The position numbers and the translations under genes are program-made. Positions 1 through 11,755 of a stretch of 64,000 nucleotides of DNA are shown piece after piece. This DNA is from Saussurea involucrata (lineage: Eukaryota; Streptophyta; Magnoliopsida; Asterales; Asteraceae), in NCBI GenBank assembly GCA_033807775.1, contig CM066317.1, positions 33,111,870 through 33,175,869 of the forward strand, written 5' to 3'. The stretch's first letter is position 1. Every line of letters begins with the position of its first letter. Below the pieces are notes generated by a model. That model was not told the DNA's origin. It made no database searches and saw only the letters and a list, made by a program, of their open reading frames with translations.

Positions 1-1018
1 GTCGGGTTTCACAGAGGTTCTGTGGTGAACAGTACCACAGAGGTTGGTCGCGTGCGGCAGAGGTTTGGTCGTGTGCGGCAGAGGTTTGGTCGCCGCTCGG
101 CAGAAGCTTAACAGAAGTGTTACACTTACTTTGACACTGATTTAGACCATTTTACCTCTGGAGTTTGCAAAAAATCAAAACACAAACAACTTTCATTAGT
201 TTGTTATCTGTTCAGATCATCTTGAATCACCTCTTTTCGAGCTCGTACGACAAAGATATGGTTGATTTACCACAGTCGCGCAGATCTGTCCATCAGCTTT
301 CCATCAGCACACTGTTGTCTACTTCAACGATGCATATGACCTTTATAAATTTCGAATCTCTGAATTCTCAAAACACGAAATCTGTTCATCAATGTGTTTT
401 GAATCCAGGGCCTTTTGAATCGCATCAGTCGGTGTTTTTATGAGTGAGATATGATCAGTTTAATACAGCAGCGCAAATCTGTCATTAAATCTGATTTGAT
501 GTAAAAGATAAGACGATCTTCATATAATTTTTAAAACCGTGAGTGCAAATAATTCGATCTCTAATTGATCAAGTCAGAAAACTAATTAGAAGAACTCAAA
601 GTTAAAAAAAAACGTTTCAGATCAGACTTTGAACATGTAACAAAACATCAAATCTTTCTCAAACAACTTTCTCAAGACCCAAATGATTTTGTTATCCATA
701 TATAAATGTTTATGAGCAGCGGAAGATAAACAAAATCTGGATCAAAGATAGTCCAATCTTGAAAATAAAGGTCAGATCAAACAAAGATCAACAACCTTAC
801 TACCAAGATGCAAAAAGAATTGCTATGGACTTAAGCACACACAAGGATGAGATCATAGATCAACCATCTACTTAGTGCTTATCAAATAAAACCAATGAAT
901 GAGAAAGAATCAAAACACACACATGAAGTATATCATAAACTAAACCATCTAAAACTTCCATTGTTGCATAGATGATCGATTTTGAAGAAAAGTTTATTCA
1001 ATCGGCTCTGATACCAAT
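1..1018 (-). mobile_element. Leader/internal start of a minus-strand copia-type LTR element
   Basis: On the minus strand this follows the LTR and primer-binding site at 1005-1431, so it is the beginning of an internal region whose remainder lies left of the window. I see no gag-like protein in it. The distal end (1-125) is a small degenerate tandem array around the unit GTGCGGCAGAGGTTTGGTC, giving four CAGAGG copies in about 100 bases, the same word that is dispersed through element A (7454-23213). The element could be a non-autonomous relative of A or D; the 1-125 array could also belong to a different insertion. Confidence 0.55.
1005..1016 (-). other. Primer-binding site (initiator tRNA-Met type)
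   Basis: The complement reads TGGTATCAGAGC, which matches the 3' end of plant initiator tRNA-Met used by most plant LTR retrotransposons. It lies 2 bases from the LTR edge and fixes the element's orientation as minus. Confidence 0.85.
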
Positions 1019-1431
1019 TGTTGATCCCATTTTTGAGCAACAATAGAAGAAATATAAAGTCCATATTTAAATATAGAGATAAGATATACATGAAGAACAA
1101 TCATAAAGAAACTTATCTCATATTCATTGATGATTAAATATGGAGAGGAGAAATGTTGAAGAACACCACACTAAACTTGAAGCGACTCTCATAAGAAACT
1201 AGTCTATGTGTGTTTTTGTGTGCTTTTCATATCTCTCACTTCTTGAAATAAGACTATGGACACCTCTTATATAGGGCCATTTACACATTAGATATTTAAG
1301 ATATCTAAAATCTAGACAATATCTAAAATATCTATATAAAATATCTAAGTAAATATCTATAAGAAAATATCAAAAACATTAAAATATCTTTATAAAACAT
1401 TCATTTAATTAGGAGCTAATTAAAGCTAACA
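1019..1431 (-). repeat. 5' LTR of the minus-strand copia-type element
   Basis: The right border of the primer-binding site is followed by TGTTGATCCC, and a plausible outer end is the AACA at 1431. A minus-strand TATA box (CTATATAAG) is at 1266-1274, where an LTR promoter would be. The partner LTR is outside the window, so the outer boundary is a guess and could lie somewhat further right. Confidence 0.55.
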
Positions 1432-1781
1432 ATATTGATTACACATGTTTTCTAATACGATTCAGATACATGACTTATATCTTAATCGTTATATCGCAAT
1501 GAATGTCTTAATCGCATATCCTTATGCTTGCCAATGTGACCTCAAAGTACTTACGACCTGTGTGCCAGTCTTTGTAATTGCAACGGACGCCTAAGTCGCA
1601 CGATCCCTTGTTTATTATATACTTGATGAAATTTACAGTTGATGATGTATTTATCTATGGCAAAATACGAATACGCAAGTTCAACGAAAGAGTAAAAATT
1701 TCATTCATAAAAGAAACGATTACATCAGATAACCCGATCACTAACGATCGAGCGGGAAGATAGAAGTTATACAAATTTATC

Positions 1782-3874
1782 CTATGGCTGAGGAGGAGTG
1801 TCGGTCGCATGAGGAGTGTCGGTCGCGTCTTTTCCCAAGGCCTCGCCCACCTCTTCCTCTTCGGCCTCCTTCTCGTCGTCGGAGTCAAGATCTCTTGCGG
1901 ACCTGACCTCTTGCAAAAAGTAAGCAAGCTCGACCGACGCCTGGGCCATAGGGTTTTTTCCCGACAAGTGTTGCCTCATTATGGCAGCTCGAGCGATCAT
2001 TTGAGCCAGAGCAAAGGTAGACGCGGTGTCTTCCTTTAGTTTTCCTACCTCCTTCTCCAGACTAACCACCTTAGCCTCGGAATCCTCAACTTCCTTCTCC
2101 TTCGTGACCAAGGAGTCCCTCACCTTGATCAGCTCCTCCCTTTGAACATCAATCATTGACAAGGACTGCTTTATACGATTGTTTACCCCGTCCTTCGCAT
2201 GACCGACAATCTCCAATTCCTTTTTGGCCTCGTCAAGCTGCCGGGACATAGCCTCTTCACGTTCTACGGCGATCGTCCTGGCCAACGCTGCATTCCCCCT
2301 CTCATGGGCACAATTTACCATATCCTTAATCTTCTCTGTTTCCGCACGCAGGGCAAGAGAAGATTGGAGTGTCTGTACAAAGAAACATGTCAGTAAACAT
2401 TCGACAAAAGATAAGAAAACATCAAAAACACACACAAGTTTTGAAAGAAAAACTTACAAGGAACGCTAGACCGGCAACATGAGATCCCGTCTCCATGACT
2501 GGGAATCCCTCGAAACGCTCTCTGAAAGAAGGGAGCAAATATTTCCCCAAGTGAGGAAACAAATCCGTCCCGGACAGGACGTCATCGACCATAAAGTCTG
2601 AAGGCAACGTAAAGTTAACCTCCGTGACTTTAGCCCCTCCCGTCGCATGCCCCTTGCCCTTGTCGGCCGACGAAGGGATCGACGTGGTAGTGGAGGACTT
2701 CGCCGTTTTCGCCGGTGGCGCAGAACTAACGGGTTTCGCAGCAATCGCAGGCGTCCTCGTCTTCATAGGCGATGCGACCTTCACCTTCTCAGGCGTAACG
2801 ACTCTCGACGAGTCGTTAGCCTTCGAAGACGGTTTCCTTGGAACCGTCATCCCCGTCTTTAGTAAGACCCCCGACTCAGTGGTCGAGGTCTTCTGTCTCC
2901 TCTCGCTGCCTTTACGGGCAAGCTCAAGTTGCGCCACTCTCTTAGTAGAGATGGTCAGCACCTTCGTCTGTGATTCTCCTGAAGACACGTAAGAAGAAGC
3001 GTCACAAAGTGCACGAAAGAGCAAAAGACCAGAATCGAACAAGAAAGGAATGAGAAGGCGCATTTACCGGCCATCTCTTCTTCTTCTCCTCTCGACTCTT
3101 CTTCTTTCTCTTCTTCTTCTTCCTCTTCGCCTTCTTCTCCCCAGTTCTCCCCTAAGAACACCAGATCTTCGTCGTCGTCCACCAGTGGTCGCTTGACAAA
3201 CGATCGCTCGACAGTACTAAACTCTAGAAACTCGTCGACCTTCGCCTGAGAGTTATCATAAGGCTTCACATCTTCGAATTTTATGACTGTTGACACATAA
3301 AAACAGATTAGAAGTCCGTGGAAAAAATTAATAACGACGTGCGAAAATGAAAATATAGAATCTCACCCGATGTATTCCAACCCGCCCTAATCCAGCTACT
3401 CTCAGAATCGAGAGTCGATTTGCGCACAAACGCGTATCTGGTTTTCCACTTACGATCGTTCACATCGGTCTCTAAGACTAAAGTGCGATCGCCCTTATAC
3501 CTAGAGAACATGCTATAGCGGTGACATTTGTCCTTCTTGACTTGGTAAGCCAAAAGGAGGTCGCGTACATTCATCGATGATTCCCATTTTTTCGTAAGGC
3601 GCTCAATCACCTGAATTACCCTCCAGAATTGGGGCATTAGTTGGGCTGGAGCTAGGTCGAATTCGGTCATAAAAGCCTTGGCCAAAAGCGAATAAGGCCA
3701 TTCAAAGCCTATTCTAAAGGGGTATTCGTAAACGACCACGAACCTATCAGGACATACGTCAGGTCGAATCTGACCTGCTCTAATCAATTAAATCTCCGCA
3801 GGGATTTTCGCTAGAACTCTAAGGTCGTCAAGATCCTTCTGATCTTGAATGGAACTTAAAGGTTCCGTCGACAT
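1782..3874 (-). pseudogene. Antisense accessory gene of the Tat element (four exons, gypsy-type transposase-like domain)
   Basis: On the minus strand, ATG at 3874-3872 opens a gene with exons 3874-3367, 3286-3068, 2978-2458 and 2372-1782. All three introns are GT-AG, and the joined frame stays open for about 612 residues apart from one TAA at 3790-3788 (codon 29). Residues about 30-165 resemble the Pfam domain annotated as putative gypsy-type transposon (PF04195-like): an EYPFRIGFEWPYS block, then LAPAQLMPQFW and DRKWKTRYAFV. Exon 2 ends in a long Glu-rich run, exon 3 is Ser/Lys/Pro-rich, and exon 4 (residues about 417-570) is a long coiled coil with an acidic tail. Function is unknown; an accessory role for the retrotransposon is inferred. 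The early stop suggests this copy is dead unless translation starts further downstream. Confidence 0.7.
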
Positions 3875-4051
3875 TTGTAAAAAAACTCTCAAAGTTTTAA
3901 GACAAAAACCAATAAAATCGTACCTTATATGGGCGCTCTAAACCTCGAAATCTATAACTTGGTCGAAGATTCTTGCAGGTTTCGGAAAGATTCGACAAAG
4001 AAACAGCAAGCAAATCAGGGAAAAACCCTCTTAAAATCCCTTCGAAGATCT

Positions 4052-4186
4052 CTATTTATGCTAAAAATCATGTCAGGTCGAACCCCTCGATAGTCGACAC
4101 GTGCCCCTTCCTTTTCGAATGCTCGACAGATTGTCGACACCTGGCCAATACAGCTGTTACACACGATCGTGCGTCAACATGACATC
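4052..4186 (-). promoter_or_regulatory. Promoter-like region of the antisense Tat gene
   Basis: Upstream of the ATG at 3874, reading on the minus strand, there is a TATA-like CATAAATAG (4060-4052), a G-box CACGTG (4098-4103), a reversed CCAAT box near 4143-4148 and a TGATGTCA site (4186-4179). The order and spacing resemble the region upstream of element B's accessory gene. Assignment is by position and motif only. Confidence 0.45.
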
Positions 4187-4331
4187 ACGACCCTATCCTC
4201 TCTTCGATTCCCATTCGGTTAGAATTGGACCGATCCAGTTCCAAGGCCACTGAACGGATTTTTTTTACACGTGTCACTGGCAAAATTTTAAAAACTTTTG
4301 AAATTTTAATTTGTCACTCCACTTTTTCAAA

Positions 4332-4345
4332 TTTTGGGGGCAAAT
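4332..4345 (+). other. Polypurine tract of the Tat element
   Basis: TTTTGGGGGCAAAT immediately precedes the LTR, a form common in plant gypsy elements, and sets the plus orientation. Confidence 0.65.
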
Positions 4346-5127
4346 TGTTTGGGCAAAAATCCACCAGCCTCGACCACGACCGAGACATTAAAAACATTTA
4401 TTACACTTCTCTTGTAACAAAGTTAAATCGTCAACACTCTATCCTTGGATCGAAGCCATAGTCGAAAGTACCTCTCGACACTCGACCGTCGTATAGAAAC
4501 ATACGACCTCGACCAACTAACACGCGACATTTCTGTTACGTTTTCATCATTCAATGCAGGTCAACCTCATTCATAGCCGACGGACGAAACCGACAGAGCA
4601 GTTATGAGCATTAAAACAACGATGATCGGTACGACCGTTACTAGAAGAAATCATGAAGTCATTAAAGCATTCGAAGACTATAAATACAAAGACAAAGCTA
4701 TCATTTGAAGAACAATCTAACACCAGCGAACTCAATAACATCCGAAGCAAAGGAATTTCTCTCCAGTAATCGCTCTCGACGCACGACTCACACTCTCGAC
4801 CAGCAGTTTTTAGCACACGACACACTTGTCTTACATTCGATACACTTGTTATTTTTACATTTCAAGTCATTTGTATTGTAATCACTATACGATCGGCACC
4901 TGAAACAAAGGACATCGCCCCTGTTTGGCGACCATAGTGCAGCGACGACTTCCACAGTCGTCCGCGGGTTTTTTCCTCGTTGAGGATTTTCCCGCGTCAT
5001 CAAAATATCTGTCTCTTTACAATTTTTTGTCTTTGTCGCACGCTTTTGTCAAACGATTCCTTTATTTAGTTGTTAAGCTCCACAATCAACCTCAAGTTGT
5101 ACTTGTGTGTGATTTTTGGCATTAACA
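4346..5127 (+). repeat. 3' LTR of the Tat-lineage gypsy element
   Basis: It begins TGTTTGGGC after the polypurine tract and ends CATTAACA. A TATA box (CTATAAAT) is at 4678-4685. The last 250 bases align by eye with the solo LTR at about 55564-56386, both finishing in a TTTTTGGCATTAACA-like end. The LTR contains about 21 CGAC/GTCG tetramers in 782 bases. The start could be 4 bases later (4350), because the solo copy lacks a clear TG at the equivalent point. Confidence 0.65.
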
Positions 5128-5504
5128 GGTTTCTTTCCGGATTGATTGTTTCATAAATTGTAAGTCGACTCTTGGATCAGGCGCTACTCCGTCGAGGGCG
5201 GTGTGGGCGAAGGGCGACGATGAATGAGAGACTATTATTTTTCCCTTCATTTCCAAAGGAAATTAGGTTTGACTATGGAATTAGAATTGGAATTGGGTTT
5301 CAAGTCGTGGTCTTCTTATTTCAAAAACTGAAATTACAATTTTGCCCTAAAACTTCCAGATTAGACCTGAGATTAGATACCATTTTCACATATATTACAA
5401 AAATGCCACATTTTTTAATTACCTTTGATTAAAACCCTTGGATGATTGAGATTGGTCCTCACGGTCCTTAATGTTTTTTCGGTTCTCATTTGATTATCGT
5501 TCTT

Positions 5505-5600
<96 letters not shown>
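5128..5600. other. Intergenic sequence ending in a TA microsatellite
   Basis: I see no gene here. From about 5504 to 5600 the sequence is an interrupted (TA)n repeat with a few CA interruptions; it serves as the left flank of the MITE at 5601. Confidence 0.6.
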
Positions 5601-5832
5601 GGGGAAGACTATCTTGAAACCCTCCAAAATGTTGAAACCCTTGAAACCCACTTCATCACCGTTGATCAAAAAAATTAACGGTTGAGATCAAACAACTAAT
5701 CTCCTAAAATTTAGGGTAGTGGATCGTGCATTATCTCTCAATTGATCTCAACCGTTAATTTTTTTGATCAACGGTGATGAAGTGGGTTTCAAGGGTTTCA
5801 ACCTTTTGGAGGGTTTCAAGATAGTTATCCCC
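5601..5832. mobile_element. MITE with 91-bp terminal inverted repeats inserted in a TA microsatellite
   Basis: Bases 5601-5691 are an almost perfect inverted copy of 5742-5832 (two mismatches near the tips by my reading), with a 50-base spacer. Tips read GGGGAAGACTATC and GATAGTTATCCCC. TA repeats flank both sides (5504-5600 and 5833-5850), so the target duplication would be TA-type. It resembles microsatellite-targeting (Micron-like) MITEs; the superfamily is not certain. Confidence 0.75.
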
Positions 5833-6208
5833 TATATATATATATATATACATGTGTGTAACACAAGGACCTTCTCTTTCCGATGAGCCACCATTGTTCA
5901 TGCCAAACTCTCAAACCCGACGACCAACTCCTTCATACCTGCTCTCTTCCCTCCCAAACCCACCCTTTGAAGGGTTTCGACGGGATCGCAACGAAAATAA
6001 ACATACAATAACAATAAAAAGAAACCGCGAAACCCCACTAGCCCGGATCCGTTACTAATGAAAAATAGGGACAAAATAAAACAACTAGATGTTAAGAAAA
6101 ACTACCTTCAATGTTTTTGGTCTATGGATGGATTAGAAGCACGAGAAATCAACGTAGATTCCCTCTAGAAGTATCCACACGTGAGTAGCTTTGATCCCGA
6201 ACGGTTGC
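5833..6208. other. Decayed host sequence left of the solo LTR, possibly an old minus-strand copia LTR/leader
   Basis: No convincing gene. Together with 23965 onward it forms one sequence interrupted by the solo LTR. Read on the minus strand it resembles leader/LTR sequence of a plant copia element, but I could not find borders or a primer-binding site. Confidence 0.3.
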
Positions 6209-7453
6209 TGTAACACCCTAAAATTTAGACATTAAATATAGGGAATTTCCGGAAAATGGGTAAAATAAAATTTCATAAATTAAGCCAATTAAAACCCTTG
6301 ATACAACGGGATAGTTTGGACAATGTATAAATTAACGAGTATTGAGACATAATACACAACAACCTATTAATCAAGAATCAAAGTAAGCTAGATTAACCCG
6401 GGTGTCACTATATCTCCAAAAAGCCTCTCATCTCGATTCCCAAAAAGCCCGACCCTCCAAGCTCCTAAGCATGGTCGGCAAAAATCAATACGTCAAAGAC
6501 GCACCACTAGTGGGGACCTGAAACCACAGTATACAACACCACAAGTGTTAGACCGTAAATCTAGCAAGTATGAGTAGCTTCACAATATTAAATAAGTAAA
6601 CGATATTGCAAGTCAACCAGTGTTACCGGAACCGTGTGGTAGCAAATAACCACCATTTGATTTCCGTCAAGTGGCTCAACCTGAGCATAAAACATACATG
6701 GGAGAAATAATCCCGAAATACGGGGGAGACCCGTTACCATCGGAGTGACGAGAACACATGACATGGAGTCACCCGTGATGTTATTTGGAGTGCACCTCAA
6801 GTCTCGGTTTTAGTTCCCATGCCATTAATACATCAGAACCTCGAACCATCTTTTAATGCCTTTATTGCCTACTCCGTCGAGTTACACCTCAAGGACTTAG
6901 GGGACCACATTGCATCTCCAAGCTAGACGAGTTACACCTCAAGGACCTCAAGTCCCCTATTGCCTACTCGCTAGTGACCCGTGATGGCCAACAATTTATA
7001 CCAAAAATAAATACAAGTCTAAGTCCTCGTGCACGAGGAGTTAGATACCATGCTATCGTATATAATCATATGCACACGTTGGATTTGTAAGTAAATAAAG
7101 CAAGTAAGACAAGTATTATAACCGTCAATAAGTCCACCGTGTGGAAATCTCAATTGTTGGTCCAAAAGTTATATTATCTAACATTTGACCCTAACCAGCA
7201 TAATAAGAATATTTGGTCGTCATTTTAGAAGGACTTATTTTCGAGTAAGTGAAATCCATATCTCCATTTTTAGGTCAAAATGTAAAACACCATTTACTAC
7301 ACATTTAACTCACACAACATGCATTATAAGATGTTTTGTAACCCAAAATACCCACATAAGATCAGCACCCCCAAAACCCTAATTTCAAAGTATCTCAAGA
7401 AAGCAATCCATATTCATCTTACATATATATTCACATTTAATGAAGTAGGTAAT

Positions 7454-8265
7454 TGTTAGCTTCAATCTTCCTAAACATAGAAGTATTTAGAAGTAGTGAA
7501 AAATAGGCTAAGTGAAGAAAGCCTCTTACAGAGGCTCTGCCGAACTTACCGAGAGATCAAGGTCAAGAAGCTACAAAAGCTACAGAGGCGTCCTACAGAA
7601 GCTCTGTCATACGCGCAAAGAAGACCAAAGACTCGGAATCCGGTGAAGACTGATCTACAAAGGACCATACCGCAGAACCTCTATAACACTTTACAGAGCC
7701 TCTGCGGTCCTCACTAAAGACTTGGAAGATATTTATAATATCTTGCTACCGTTCCTGACCCGTTCATCAACTTGCATGGCAGCGTGCCCTGTCCAACTTC
7801 TACGAACTCTGATTGGACTCAATAGGGCTTAGTACATAATAGACGTCTGTGGCATTAAATGCAATACCTTCCATTCAACTGTTCATGCCGTCCGTTCAAC
7901 TGTTCATGCCATCCATTCTAAACAGTAGCTCATACTTTATGGTCCCCTTCAAGTAGTATAAAAGGAATACTAATGTTTAGTTCTTCCTAAGTAGCAATCA
8001 ATACACAAGAACACATAGCTTATGCACATTTTAGAGTCATATCTACTTAAAGCTTTGCATACTCACTGTTCTTAAATCTGTTCTTGCTATATATATATTG
8101 GAACTCAGTAAACCTTGATAAATCATATTCTGATCATTGTTTCCTTATATTGTGTGTTCAAATGTATCAATCATATCTGTTAGTTCTTCAAATACGCTTC
8201 CGCATCAAACATAAACTCAAACTAGTAGATCTGTTAATCTTGCCTAAGCAAAACGGGAACCAACA
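7454..8265 (+). repeat. 5' LTR of element A
   Basis: TGTTAGCTTC...GGAACCAACA, 812 bases, matching 22399-23213. A TATA box (TATAAAAG) is at 7957-7964. Several CAGAG/CTCTG words cluster in its first 280 bases. Confidence 0.9.
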
Positions 8266-8267
8266 AT

Positions 8268-8279
8268 TGGTATCAGAGC
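8268..8279 (+). other. Primer-binding site of element A
   Basis: TGGTATCAGAGC two bases after the LTR; complementary to initiator tRNA-Met. Confidence 0.9.
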
Positions 8280-8555
8280 ATAGCTTGATTTTCAATATCA
8301 AGTGATCCTCGTTTGACAAAATTATTGATAGATTTCATTCTGTTTTTAACCTACTCTTCATCAATTAAAGTTTATGTTTTCCTATCACTCTTCGATTCAT
8401 TCGAACGTGATATTCTGCCAGAAACTATTTTTCCAGGTTAGAACACCATTAAAGTACTTCTGGATATTATTTATTACCCAGAAACCTTTCCAGTTCTTCG
8501 TACTCATAAATCTTTCATCATATTATCCTTTCTGAACCCCTGAAAAACTCTTACA

Positions 8556-11500
8556 ATGACAAATACCAATAACTTTTTCACTGCTGGCTCATTAACCAAA
8601 CCCCCTACTCTCCTTCGAGATGAGTATCCTCAATGGAAGATAAGAATGGTTCATTTCTATGAGGGTACTGAAAAAACTCTCACACAATATCTTTACAATC
8701 CTCCTCCAGTTCCTATGATAACTATGCCACGTATACCAGCTACTGCTGAATCTCCTGAAATCCTTGAACATCAAAGACCTAAGCCAAAAGGAGAATGGTC
8801 AAATGAAGATAAGGCAGAAGATGAAGTTGCACAGAAAACAAAAAGAATATTGATCATGGCTATCCCCAACGAACTTTTTCAATCCTTAGATGCATGCGAA
8901 ATTGCGCACGATATATGGAAAGAATTAGAAAGACAGTTGGAAGGGGGTGCTAAAACACAGAAGAATCGAAGGGCACAATACATAAATGAATAACATGCCT
9001 TCAGAGCCTCTGCAACAGAATCTCTGCAAACAACATACGACCGGTTCAACTCTCTCATAAACAAATGCAGAAAGTCTGGCATTCACATAACCTCGGAAGA
9101 ACATAACGTAATGTTTCTAAAGAGCCTGAATGATGAGTGGCTTCAATTGTCTATGTCTTTACAAACAAACCAAGATCTAGACTCCTGGACACTCTCTGAT
9201 CTCTATGGAACACTAGCCGCACAAGAGCCTCAAATAGCACAGGCTAAAACACTAACCATTGCACCATACGCATTGGTTAGTAAATCAACAGAAGCTGCAG
9301 AAAGACCGAGAAAAGAGAGAGCAACAGAGGAGAAGAAGAAGGAAAAGATGAAGATAGTAATGGTTGATAGCGAAGAAGACGAGATGATAGAGGAAGAGAT
9401 AACTCTTGCGTCATTAGCTAAATTATTGGCTCTATTGACAAGGGAGTTCAGAGGTAACCAAAGGAGTTCTGGAAATGATCGATATGGCAGAGACAACCAG
9501 AGCAGTAGAAGAGATGATAGAAGAAGAGAAGAATCGAGTGACCGACCGAGGTCAGACTACAGAGGAAATGACCAACAGAGGTCAGATGACAAGGTAAGTC
9601 ACACACAAGAATGCTACAAATGTGGTAAGCCTGGTCATTACGCAAATGAATGTCGAACGGAGAAAGGTGGAGACCGACAGAAGTCCGACGACCGAGCTGG
9701 AAACACCTCCCAAGGTTGTTTCAACTGCGGCAAGCCAGGCCATTTCGCAAATGAATGCAGAAGTAGACCAAATCGCCCACAGAAGGACTCAGCTTTTTAC
9801 AAAAAGAAGGCTGAGTATTATGCGCAAAAATCCCTAATGGCGAACAAAGGGCATTCTGAGGCGAACAAGGAGGACTTCGAGTCAGACTCTACCTCTGACG
9901 ATGAATACAACACCAATGCCCTGTTCTGTGGCATGGTAGAAGTTGACTCCGGCACTGACGCTGAGGTATCCACTTTAAACTCTACCTCTAGTATTAACTC
10001 TATAGATGATGATTTATCTAAACTTAACATTGAACTGATTGAACTAAAAGAGATAAATGAAAGCATTCAGAAAAGACTCACCTTTAATGAGAGAGAAGTA
10101 AGGCTTCTCACTCAAGAAAAAGCCAATTTTTTTGAAGAAAAGGATAGAGTAGAAAAGTATTGGAACAAAAATGTAGATCCTTTAAGAAGGCAAATTTCTG
10201 AATTAACCTCTGCTCTAAAAATCAAAACAAAAGAGCTTTCAGTTTCTAGGAGTGAAACAACAGACATAAGAGCTCTCAAAGAATACTTTCAAAGAGAGAG
10301 AGAGGTACTTTGGCAAGATCTTCTAAGAAGAGAAGTTTTAATTAAAAACTATAAAGATGCACAGAAGGTGTATGAAAAGGTAAACTCCCAAATAGGAAGA
10401 CGAGGTATCGGGTACAGTGATATTACCTTAGGTGTTGAAAATAAAAGACTAAAACCTATGTCTTCTCTATTTGTTTTGGGAAAAACAAACAAACCAAACT
10501 TTCCAAACTTACTCTCTGTAAGTAAAAGGGTTAAAATCTCTGTGGAACCTCACTTAAGGAAACATACGAAGATGATCAATGTGTGGTTTGAAAACACAGA
10601 TTCATCATCTTCAACCTCTGTCAATAGAGGAATCAAACCAAAGAAATATCTGAAAACACAAGATCAGATTGGTATCTTTAAGTTTGGTAAACCAGAGACT
10701 CAAACACAGGTCGCTTTTGTCTGAATGATAAATGTCGAAAAGAAATTATCAGCAGAAGCTCCTGAGTTTAAACCCACCTTTTCAGAAGAAAAACTTAAAG
10801 AAACAATTGAAAAGGAAATTTTGGAAGTTTTGAAATCAAAAGTTTTAGAAAATCTATGTACATCTTCTGTAGATCAAATTCTCACTGAAGAGATCTTATC
10901 AGAAACCTCTGCCGTCTATGAAAGTTATTCTACAGAGGAAGAAAGCTCGTACAATACATGCTCAGAAAATCCAGCCTCTGTCGAAAGAGATGACTCAACC
11001 TCTATATATGAGGACGATTCATCTTCTGACGACTCAGAGACTGATTCTAAATCAGGGATAGTTCACTGTGACACAGAGGATGTTGAATTCTCCTCTGAGG
11101 TTCTTAACAGAACCATTTCTCCAAAAAAAATCACAAAGATCCCTATCTGTCCAGATTTTCTCAAAATGTGTATACAAGTCAAAACCTCTATAGAGCTTGA
11201 TAATCTGAAAAAGACCTCTGTAAATCCTAAAAGCTCAAAATTTTCAAAACCTTTAAGACAAATTAAAAAGAATCCCACTTGGCAACAAAAGGGAAAACGG
11301 TCTGAAGTTAACAAATATTTTTCCTCTGTGACAGTGAAGAAAGATGTTCACCACAGAAGAAACTCACAGAAGGCAGGACCTAAACAAGGATTTTGCAAAC
11401 AACATTCCAGTATTCATAGATCTTCTTGTAATAGGAAATCTAATGTTAAGAAAGAATGTAATGTCTCTGTGGCTCAGTTCAATGAATTCAATGAAAAGTT

Positions 11501-11744
11501 CAAATAAATCACGTCTCATATTCAATACTGTCATTGCTTTGATCTTATGTTCAAATTGAATAATCACTTCTCAAGCTCAGATTGTTTACTCTCTACTGAA
11601 ATTCAAACTCCACAGTCAAAACCTAAAGAGAAACAATCTAATTCTTCTACAAAAGATAAAATGTACTTCAAGAATGCTAAGGCAAACTTGAAGAATTCTA
11701 ACAATATTGGACCCATATGGATATGGGTACCTAAGTCTCTGTGA
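8556..11744 (+). pseudogene. gag: Element A gag (nucleocapsid with two CCHC knuckles)
   Basis: One frame runs from ATG 8556 to TGA 11742-11744, broken by stops at 8991-8993, 10722-10724 and 11505-11507. The N-terminal part has the copia gag (UBN2-like) pattern with PQWKIRMVHFYEG. Two zinc knuckles follow at about 9612-9653 (CYKCGKPGHYANEC) and 9717-9758 (CFNCGKPGHFANEC). Then comes a Glu/Lys-rich coiled-coil region (10010-10400) and a long Ser-rich acidic tail that is unusual for short copia gags. It ends with WIWVPKSL, the conserved tail that normally precedes protease in this group. Gag would form the virus-like particle and package the RNA. With three stops this copy cannot make a full-length protein. 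Confidence 0.85.
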
Positions 11745-11755
11745 TTATCTTGCAG
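11742..11755 (+). promoter_or_regulatory. Gag stop plus 3' splice-site-like sequence at the gag-protease frame change (element A)
   Basis: The gag frame ends in TGA (11742-11744), then TTATCTTGCAG ends at 11755 and the protease frame follows at once. Element B has the same layout (47079-47100). A spliced or frame-switching route to Pol is inferred; no donor has been identified. Confidence 0.4.

Larger units (their letters stand above)
1432..5127 (+). mobile_element. 3' part of a Tat-lineage Ty3/gypsy element
   Basis: A plus-strand polypurine tract (4332-4345) directly precedes an LTR (4346-5127), so the element is in plus orientation. Between any pol region and this LTR lies a multi-exon gene on the opposite strand (1782-3874). 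Additional ORFs between pol and the 3' LTR, sometimes antisense, are a known trait of Tat/Athila gypsy elements. No gag or pol remains here; they would lie left of the copia-type LTR that ends near 1431. 1432-1781 holds no gene that I can see, apart from the probable 3' untranslated end of the antisense gene. Confidence 0.6.

Noticed and set aside
5415..5678. Open frames on both strands made of Tyr/Ile repeats
   Set aside because: They are translations of the (TA)n microsatellite and the MITE edge, not genes.
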